The notes beneath the pieces are model-generated. The model ran no database searches, had not been told where the DNA came from, and saw only the letters and a program-made list of their open reading frames with translations. Positions 29,348 through 35,755 of a stretch of 35,755 bases of DNA are shown here, one piece after another; the first letter of the stretch is position 1, and each line of letters opens with the position of its first letter. The DNA comes from Lachnospiraceae bacterium (GTDB lineage Bacteria; Bacillota_A; Clostridia; Lachnospirales; Lachnospiraceae), in contig JAILCT010000090.1 of the NCBI GenBank assembly GCA_024690425.1, positions 1 to 35,755 on the forward strand, read 5' to 3'. Made by a program: the position numbers and the translations under genes.

Positions 29348-31534
29348 ATGGGATGGTTCGATAATCAGATCAGGTTAAGAAAAAAGAATGACTATGACGG
29401 CTATGAGCATACTTTAAGGAAGATAGCAGGGGCCGTTACGGGCAAGAGTGCATCCTTGCATTCCGCGGATGATGAAGCCAGGGAGGAAGGCGTTATCAAT
29501 GAGATCCTTACTGCCCTTAAGGTTTCGCCGCGCCCTGTTCCGGATAAGCTTAAGAGCCTTGATGAGAGGCTTGAATATGCCCTGCACCCTTACGGGATCA
29601 TGAGGCGGGATGTGGAGCTTGAGCGGGGATGGTACAGGGATGCCTACGGCGTGATGCTTGGATACTTTAAGGAAGACAAGACACCCGTTGCCCTTATACC
29701 GGCCGGCCTGTCGGGCTACTCTTTCATGGATCCGGAGAGTGGTATGAGGGTTAAGGTCTGTAAGGATAACGAAGGCCTGTTTGATACTGATGCATATGTA
29801 TTCTATAAGTCCTTCCCCCTTAAGAAGCTTAATGTCATCGATCTTATGAAGTTTATCGTCTCGATGCTTGAGAGGGCGGATTACGTTATCGTGATACTTG
29901 CATCGCTCCTTGTCATGCTTACGGGACTCCTTGTTCCCAGGATCAATTACTTCCTCTTTGGAAGCGTGGTCAAGGAAGGGAGCATGTCACTGCTTGTAAG
30001 TACAGGCATCTTCCTTCTCTTTGTGTCGATAGGATCGCTTCTTCTTAATTCGGCCAAGTCACTCATATCCGCAAGGATAGAGACCAGGATGAGCCTGTGT
30101 GTTGAAGCGGCTACAATGATGAGGGTTCTGTCGATGCCGGCATCCTTTTTTAAGGACTACGGATCCGGTGAGCTCTCGGCCAGGGCTTCGTACGTCAATT
30201 CCCTGTGTTCGACACTTGTTTCGGTAATACTTAATTCGGGACTTACATCAATACTTTCATTGGTTTACATAACACAGATATTCCAATATGCGCCCGCTCT
30301 GCTCGTACCTGCCCTTCTTGTGATCACGGCTACGGTCCTCTTTACCGTGATATCCTCATTCCTCCAGATGAGGCTTACAAAGAAACAGATGCTCATAGAC
30401 AGCAAGGAGAACGGTATGAGCTATGCCCTGATAAGCGGGATACAGAAGATAAAGTTAACGGGAGCTGAGATGAGGGCCTTCTCAAGATGGGGCGACCTCT
30501 ACAGCGAGAGCGCGAAGTTAAGCTACGACCCGCCTCTTTTCATAAAGCTCAACAGTGTTATAAGCCTTGCGATACCGGTTATCGGAACGATAATAATGTA
30601 CAATGCCGCGATAGTATCACATGTAACTGTGGCTGAATACTACGCTTTCAACACAGCCTACGGAATGGTCATGGGAGCCTTTATGTCTCTCTTTTCGATG
30701 GCCCTGTCGGCAGCAAATATTCGTCCGGTCCTGGAGATGGCCATGCCGCTTCTTAAGACGGAACCCGAAGCCTGTGAAGATAAGGAGATACTCACAGCCA
30801 TCACGGGAGGTATCGATATAAACAACCTGTCCTTTAAGTATACCGAGACATCTCCGCTGATACTTGACAATATCTCCCTTAAGATCCGTCCCGGACAGTA
30901 TGTTGCCATCGTTGGGAAGACAGGCTGCGGCAAGTCGACACTTGTAAGGCTGCTCCTGGGTTTTGAGAAGCCTTATAAGGGAGCTATATATTACGACGGA
31001 AGAGACATATGCAAGATAGATCTTAAGTCATTAAGAAAGCATATAGGTGTCGTGACCCAGAACGGACGGCTCTTTTCGGGTGACATCTATTCCAATATCG
31101 TGGTGGCAGCCCCGCATCTTACGATTGATGAAGCCTGGGAAGCTGCGAGGATAGCAGGGATGGAAGAGGATATAAAGAGCATGCCCATGGGAATGAACAC
31201 CCTTATCTCGGAAGGAGGCGGAGGGATATCCGGAGGACAGAAGCAGAGGATAATGATAGCAAGGGCGGTTGCGCCAAAGCCTAAGCTCCTTATATTTGAT
31301 GAGGCCACTTCAGCCCTTGACAACATTACCCAGAGGAAGGTGTCACGGGCCCTTGATGAGATGAAGTGCACAAGGATAGTCATAGCCCACAGGCTGTCGA
31401 CGATAAAAGAGTGCGATCGTATATTGGTCCTTGATAAGGGACATATTGTTGAAGACGGGACCTATGAAGAACTGGTGGAGCTTAAGGGATGTTTTTACGA
31501 TCTTGTGAAAAGGCAGCAGGTTGATTTTGCTTAA
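29348..31534 (+). CDS. Second NHLM-type ABC transporter (permease/ATPase, no peptidase)
   Basis: 728 residues. The N-terminal ~180 residues, beginning GWFDNQIRLRKKNDYD, form the soluble domain typical of the second NHLM-system ABC protein and hold no C39 triad. A membrane domain (~180-440) and an ATPase follow, with GKTGCGKST, ISGGQKQRIMIARAV, FDEATSALD and an AHRLSTI His switch. It probably works with the C39 exporter, perhaps as a heterodimer. Start ATG 29348 is chosen over a TTG at 29342; neither has a strong SD, and 23 nt separate it from the previous stop, so coupling is likely. Confidence 0.9.
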   Translation: MGWFDNQIRLRKKNDYDGYEHTLRKIAGAVTGKSASLHSADDEAREEGVINEILTALKVSPRPVPDKLKSLDERLEYALHPYGIMRRDVELERGWYRDAYGVMLGYFKEDKTPVALIPAGLSGYSFMDPESGMRVKVCKDNEGLFDTDAYVFYKSFPLKKLNVIDLMKFIVSMLERADYVIVILASLLVMLTGLLVPRINYFLFGSVVKEGSMSLLVSTGIFLLFVSIGSLLLNSAKSLISARIETRMSLCVEAATMMRVLSMPASFFKDYGSGELSARASYVNSLCSTLVSVILNSGLTSILSLVYITQIFQYAPALLVPALLVITATVLFTVISSFLQMRLTKKQMLIDSKENGMSYALISGIQKIKLTGAEMRAFSRWGDLYSESAKLSYDPPLFIKLNSVISLAIPVIGTIIMYNAAIVSHVTVAEYYAFNTAYGMVMGAFMSLFSMALSAANIRPVLEMAMPLLKTEPEACEDKEILTAITGGIDINNLSFKYTETSPLILDNISLKIRPGQYVAIVGKTGCGKSTLVRLLLGFEKPYKGAIYYDGRDICKIDLKSLRKHIGVVTQNGRLFSGDIYSNIVVAAPHLTIDEAWEAARIAGMEEDIKSMPMGMNTLISEGGGGISGGQKQRIMIARAVAPKPKLLIFDEATSALDNITQRKVSRALDEMKCTRIVIAHRLSTIKECDRILVLDKGHIVEDGTYEELVELKGCFYDLVKRQQVDFA

Positions 31535-31555
31535 CCTTATAAGAACGGGGGACAG

Positions 31556-32170
31556 ATGGATACTATCAGATATGATTTTGAAGATATAAAGCTTAAGGGC
31601 TTCAATGTGGATGAAGGCCTTAACTTTACGGGAAGCGTTGAGAAATATGCGGCGGCCCTGCAGAGGTTCTTAAGGCGGGCTGAAAATACGGAAACCTCAA
31701 TAAAGCATTCGACAGCTGCCGGGGACTATGAAGAGCTTACCATACTCGTGCATGCACTTAAGGGGAATGCACGTACCATAGGTGCGGATGCCCTCGCTAA
31801 TGTGGCCGAGGCCATGGAGCTTGACGGGAAAAAGAAGGCATATGATGATATGGTCTCCCGAATGGATGAACTGTTCAGGGCCTTTGATGAGACTGTAAGT
31901 GCGCTGAAGCCTTACGGGGAGATGGAGGAGCTGCATCCAAGGTCGGAGATATCGGCCGCGGAGGCGGAAAAGGCAGGAACAGACCTTATAGACGCAGTCG
32001 AAGACTATGATGATGAGAGGGCCAAGGAACTTATAGATAAGCTGATGCGTTATCCTTTCAGGTATACACTTATAAATGTGCTCAAGAATGCAAGGGATGA
32101 CATCATGGAATATGAATATACGGAGGCTCTCGTAAAGATAAAGAGAGTCGTCAGCCAGATAGAGGATTAG
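31556..32170 (+). CDS. HPt-domain phosphotransfer protein, paralogue
   Basis: 204 residues. The HPt domain carries His66 in VHALKGNARTIGA, and the C-terminal helical region includes RYPFRYTLINVLKNARDDI. Domain order, length and the Tyr-Pro-Phe segment match the HPt protein at 24550. It lies 21 nt after the second ABC gene, inside the exporter operon, an unusual place for a phosphorelay protein. It probably serves the hybrid kinase two genes downstream. Confidence 0.9.
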   Translation: MDTIRYDFEDIKLKGFNVDEGLNFTGSVEKYAAALQRFLRRAENTETSIKHSTAAGDYEELTILVHALKGNARTIGADALANVAEAMELDGKKKAYDDMVSRMDELFRAFDETVSALKPYGEMEELHPRSEISAAEAEKAGTDLIDAVEDYDDERAKELIDKLMRYPFRYTLINVLKNARDDIMEYEYTEALVKIKRVVSQIED

Positions 32171-32197
32171 ACTTTAGTGAAGGACGGGAGGATATTT

Positions 32198-33514
32198 ATG
32201 AGGAAAAGATTGATGGCGGTTGGTCTGGCATTGCTTGTAATACTTGCGATAACGGCCTGTGCCGGAAGCGGCAGTGCACCTGCTTTCGGGGGAGGAAGTA
32301 AGCCTGCAGCAGAGGAAAACGCAGATAGCGGTGCGGATAAGAATGATAAGGAAACCGGAGACGGGGCAGGGTCAGAGAATGCCGGTGATGAAAGTGATGA
32401 GGCCGGATTTCGTATAGGTATAGTTACCGGATCCTATGCCCAGTCGGAGGATGACCGAAGGGGAGCCCAGGCCTTCCGGGATAAGTACGGATCCGATGCG
32501 GTCACTCTTGCGATATATCCCGACAACTTTATCGAAGAAGAGGAGACGACGATAGCGACCATGGTCGATCTTGCGGATGATCCGAAGATGAAGGCCATCA
32601 TAGTCAATCAGGCTGTTGACGGGACCACGGAAGCCTTCCGCAGGATCAAGGAGAAGAGGCCTGACATCCTCTGCATAGCCGGCGAAGCCTATGAGGACTT
32701 CGCTGATATAGAACAGACCGCAGACCTTGTTGTCAACTGTGACTTTGTCGGCAGGGGCTATCTTATCATAAAGACGGCCCATGAGCTTGGCTGCGATACC
32801 TTCGTCCACATTTCCTTCCCCAGGCACATGTCCTATGAAACGGTAGCCAGAAGGGTTGCCGTTATGGAGGCAGCCTGTGAGGAGTTCGGAATGCAGTTTG
32901 TAACGGAGGAAGCGCCGGATCCTACGACCGATGCGGGTGTCGTGGGAGCCCAGGCTTATATAACGGAGCATGTTCCCGAGTGGGTTGAGAAGTACGGTGA
33001 GAATTCAGCTTATTTCTGTACCAATGATGCCCATACCGAGCCGCTTATCAGACAGCTTCTGGAACATGGCGGTTACTTCATAGAAGCCGATCTTCCATCA
33101 CCTCTTTTGGGGTATCCGGGAGCACTGGATCTTGACCTTACGGGTGAGACGGGTGACTTTGAAAATATCCTTAAAAAGGTTGAGGATGCCGTAGTCAAAA
33201 AAGGAGGGGCAGGGAGGTTCGGAACCTGGGCGTCCTCCTACGGATACACGATGTCGGCAGGACTTGCCGAGCATGCCAGGAACGTGATCCTTAAAAAGAG
33301 CGAGCTTGACGATATAGGTGCCCTGACCGGGGCTTACGGTGAATATTCCAGAGGGACCGACTGGAACGGGTCTGCTTACATAGATGCCGGAACGGGTGAA
33401 AAATCGGGAACCACGATACTCATTTACCAGGATACATATATCTTCGGGGATCCGGGTCGTTACATGGGTTCCACGAGGGTGGAGGTACCTGAGAAGTACT
33501 TTATTATAAAGTGA
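32198..33514 (+). CDS. DUF3798 periplasmic-binding-like lipoprotein
   Basis: 438 residues. A lipoprotein signal (MRKRLMAVGLALL...ITAC, Cys21) is followed by a Gly/Asp/Glu-rich linker (~22-70) and a type I solute-binding fold of the DUF3798 family (~75-435: FRIGIVTGSYAQSEDD at its start, VNQAVDGTTEAFRRI, VNCDFVGRGYLIIK). It should sit outside the membrane anchored by lipid and bind a small ligand. No importer permease is encoded nearby, so it may present ligand to the sensor kinase encoded 33 nt downstream. ATG 32198 is chosen for its GGGAGG site; a GTG at 32177 lacks one. Confidence 0.87.
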   Translation: MRKRLMAVGLALLVILAITACAGSGSAPAFGGGSKPAAEENADSGADKNDKETGDGAGSENAGDESDEAGFRIGIVTGSYAQSEDDRRGAQAFRDKYGSDAVTLAIYPDNFIEEEETTIATMVDLADDPKMKAIIVNQAVDGTTEAFRRIKEKRPDILCIAGEAYEDFADIEQTADLVVNCDFVGRGYLIIKTAHELGCDTFVHISFPRHMSYETVARRVAVMEAACEEFGMQFVTEEAPDPTTDAGVVGAQAYITEHVPEWVEKYGENSAYFCTNDAHTEPLIRQLLEHGGYFIEADLPSPLLGYPGALDLDLTGETGDFENILKKVEDAVVKKGGAGRFGTWASSYGYTMSAGLAEHARNVILKKSELDDIGALTGAYGEYSRGTDWNGSAYIDAGTGEKSGTTILIYQDTYIFGDPGRYMGSTRVEVPEKYFIIK

Positions 33515-33547
33515 TGATTCCTTGGATGCATCAGCCGGGAGAATGAT

Positions 33548-35755
33548 ATGGATAATACTTCATCGATCGATAATAAAAAGAACGGGACCGGGTTCAAAAA
33601 ATACAGGCACAGGAAGCACAGCATGATCATACCGCTTGTCCTTGTGTTCATATTTATCGCTGTTATGGTGGCATATACCTCGAGGCTCATGTACTCGGTT
33701 GCCGTATCCAATTCGAATACGGTCATTGAAGACAGGATGCTTAACATCTCGGCGATGGTCGAGAATCACTTAAATACCGCGGAAAACGTTCTCCATGTCA
33801 CGGCGGATTCCGTTTACCACATGCTCATAAGCGGTTCCACCCCCGCACGTATCCATGAGTTCCTGGTTGAAGAGACCAATAACGTATCCGAACAGTTCGA
33901 TGAGAATTATACCGGGATCTATGGCTATATCATGAGCAGATATATGGACGGGCTTAACTGGGAGCCTCCGGAAGACTACGATCCCAAGGCCAGAGACTGG
34001 TACATAGTCGCAAGAGAGGGCGATGGCGAAGTAGTATTTGCGCCTCCCTATATAGATGCCCAGACGGGGAACATGATCATATCGGTCTGCAGGACCCTGC
34101 CGGATAGACAGAATGTCATTTCCCTGGATGTCCAGCTTAAGGGTATACAGGCGATGACGGATGAGCTTACGTTGAACGGTAAGGGCTACGGGTTTGTGAT
34201 TGACGGATCAGGCCTTGTGATAGCCCATGCAGATGAGAGTAAGACGGGGACCTATCTGACGAATGATGAGGGCTGGGCCGGCTGCCTTGAGGCTATAAGA
34301 AAGACCGGGACAGGCAGCTTCCCCTATGAGTGCGACGGGGTACCCAGTACTGTGTATGTCAACGGGATCATGAATGACTGGTATGTCGTGATGGTGCTTA
34401 GTGACCGTGAGCTATATGGGGAGGTAAGGAGCCAGTTCGCTGTCAATATCATCATATGCAGCCTTATCTTTATCATGATCGCCGCCTTCTATTATATCGG
34501 CCATAAGAACGAGCAGGAATACACAAGGCGGATGGAGGAGATGAAGCTTGAGGAGCAGAAGACCTCCTATGAGAGGAAGGTCCTTGAACTTGAGAAGGAT
34601 GCCGCGAATGCATCCAATAAGGCCAAGAGTGACTTTTTGGCAAATATGTCCCATGAGATAAGGACACCCATGAACGCCATCATCGGTATGGATGAGATGA
34701 TCCTTCGTTCTTCGCCGGGGGAGCCTATAAGGAAGTATGCCCTGGATATACAGAGCGCAGGCAAGACCCTTCTGTCAATAATCAACGATATCCTTGATCT
34801 TAGTAAGATCGAGTCGGGGAAGATGGAGCTTATACCCGTGGAATTCGGCGTGGCATCTGTCATGAATGATGTTGTGAACATGACTATGAAGAAGGCTAAG
34901 GACAAGGGGCTGGAATATAAGCTCACTGTATCCGAGAATATCCCATCGACCCTTCTCGGAGATGAGATAAGGATCCGTCAGGTCATGCTCAATCTTATAA
35001 ACAATGCGGTCAAGTATACACACGAGGGGAGCGTGTCCGTCGATGTGTCATATGAGGGATCAACACAGCTGCTTACACTTGTCGTTTCCGATACCGGTAT
35101 CGGTATTAAGACGGAGGACCTGACCAAGTTATTCGGTACATTCCAGAGGCTTGAGGAGGATAAGAACAGGAACATAGAAGGAACCGGGCTTGGACTTAAC
35201 ATCACCATGCGGCTTGTGAAGATGATGGACGGAACCATCGCGGTCAGCTCCAAATACGGTGAAGGTACCACTTTTACGGCACAGATGAGGCTGCCGGCTA
35301 TTTCAAAGACGCCGCTTGGTGATTTTGCAAGGAATCTTGCGATCGTGCAGGAGCAGACACAGGAATACAGACCGGCCCTTGTTGCTCCGGATGCTTCGGT
35401 CCTTGTCGTTGATGATAACGACATGAACCTTGAAGTTATAGAGGGTCTTCTCGAAGACACGAAGATAAAGGTGACGACGGCTCAGTCGGGACAGGAATGT
35501 ATCGATATCCTTCGGGATAAGGAGTTCGATATCATATTCCTTGACCAGATGATGCCGGGTATGTCCGGGGTGCAGACACTTGCCGCTATAAAGGAGGACC
35601 GGCTGGCACAGGACACACCGGTCATCGCACTTACGGCGGATGCCATCGTGGGGGCGCGTGATTCTTACATTAAGGAAGGCTTTACGGATTACCTGAGTAA
35701 GCCTGTTATGTATGCGGCTCTGGAAGCACTCTTGCTTAAGTATCTTGATGAGAGT
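33548..35755 (+). CDS. Hybrid histidine kinase with Cache sensor domain (3' end beyond the window)
   Basis: At least 736 residues, open to the window edge. A membrane helix (~27-45), an extracytoplasmic Cache-type domain (~50-290, with [11 protein letters not shown] and [15 protein letters not shown]), a second helix (~300-318), a coiled coil (~325-360), HisKA with [13 protein letters not shown] (His369), HATPase_c ([28 protein letters not shown]) and a receiver with [21 protein letters not shown] (Asp666), ALTADA and LSKPV. Its kinase and receiver parts closely resemble those of the minus-strand kinase, but the sensor differs. It should respond to a small ligand, perhaps through the DUF3798 lipoprotein. 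It is the last gene seen in the operon. Confidence 0.92.
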   Translation, partial: MDNTSSIDNKKNGTGFKKYRHRKHSMIIPLVLVFIFIAVMVAYTSRLMYSVAVSNSNTVIEDRMLNISAMVENHLNTAENVLHVTADSVYHMLISGSTPARIHEFLVEETNNVSEQFDENYTGIYGYIMSRYMDGLNWEPPEDYDPKARDWYIVAREGDGEVVFAPPYIDAQTGNMIISVCRTLPDRQNVISLDVQLKGIQAMTDELTLNGKGYGFVIDGSGLVIAHADESKTGTYLTNDEGWAGCLEAIRKTGTGSFPYECDGVPSTVYVNGIMNDWYVVMVLSDRELYGEVRSQFAVNIIICSLIFIMIAAFYYIGHKNEQEYTRRMEEMKLEEQKTSYERKVLELEKDAANASNKAKSDFLANMSHEIRTPMNAIIGMDEMILRSSPGEPIRKYALDIQSAGKTLLSIINDILDLSKIESGKMELIPVEFGVASVMNDVVNMTMKKAKDKGLEYKLTVSENIPSTLLGDEIRIRQVMLNLINNAVKYTHEGSVSVDVSYEGSTQLLTLVVSDTGIGIKTEDLTKLFGTFQRLEEDKNRNIEGTGLGLNITMRLVKMMDGTIAVSSKYGEGTTFTAQMRLPAISKTPLGDFARNLAIVQEQTQEYRPALVAPDASVLVVDDNDMNLEVIEGLLEDTKIKVTTAQSGQECIDILRDKEFDIIFLDQMMPGMSGVQTLAAIKEDRLAQDTPVIALTADAIVGARDSYIKEGFTDYLSKPVMYAALEALLLKYLDES

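Noticed and set aside
20875..33514. Peptide modification enzyme (radical SAM, LanM, YcaO or similar)
   Set aside because: I looked for one because NHLM exporters often accompany such enzymes. None is encoded here, so the peptide is best treated as unmodified apart from leader removal.

Overview
The window is a Gram-positive, Clostridia-type chromosome segment, most likely Lachnospiraceae (Butyrivibrio-like). That placement rests on the rimP-nusA-rnpM-ylxQ-infB-rbfA-nrnA-truB-ribF order, clear sigma-A promoters, strong Shine-Dalgarno (SD) sites, TTG/GTG starts in the translation operon, and the family mix in the right half (NHLM-type peptide export, DUF3798 lipoprotein, large hybrid kinases). 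No rRNA, tRNA or CRISPR array was seen.

Layout. 1-420: HU gene with its own promoter and terminator. 464-4142: surface-glycan genes (ketoisomerase/acetyltransferase fusion, GT-C glycosyltransferase, GT2 polyprenyl-phosphate glycosyltransferase), closed by a terminator. 4246-4351: small covarying hairpin repeats that run into the rimP start. 4356-12788: the nine-gene transcription/translation operon. 12785-14819: a roughly 2-kb accessory island with a REP-associated tyrosine transposase (RAYT), a HicAB toxin-antitoxin pair and many copies of a 31-bp REP-like palindrome. The island is bracketed by a perfect 30-bp duplication of the ribF 3' end. 14963-16642: Na/Pi cotransporter. 16692-20814: macro-domain protein, STAS-acyl-CoA ligase fusion, and a dicarboxylate symporter whose degenerate ATPase-like N-terminal extension is cut by an in-frame TAG.

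20875-35755 looks like one peptide export and signalling locus. It holds a stand-alone LytTR regulator, a small double-glycine-leader peptide with a two-CxxC core, a DUF3021 membrane protein, a truncated NHLM-type membrane-fusion protein, a C39-peptidase ABC exporter, a second NHLM-type ABC transporter, two HPt proteins, a pseudo-receiver/receiver protein, a DUF3798 lipoprotein and two hybrid histidine kinases (the last runs off the window). Three promoters in this locus carry the same 33-bp module of two LytTR-like 9-bp boxes exactly 21 bp apart, placed 32-33 nt upstream of the -10 box. One drives the peptide, one the exporter operon, one the divergent receiver/HPt/kinase group. This ties peptide, exporter and phosphorelay into one candidate regulon.

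The two strongest candidates for undescribed biology are (1) this LytTR/two-CxxC peptide/NHLM exporter/double phosphorelay system and (2) the REP-bounded RAYT-HicAB island, whose repeats also supply stop codons to ribF and the RAYT gene and have been absorbed into the truB reading frame.
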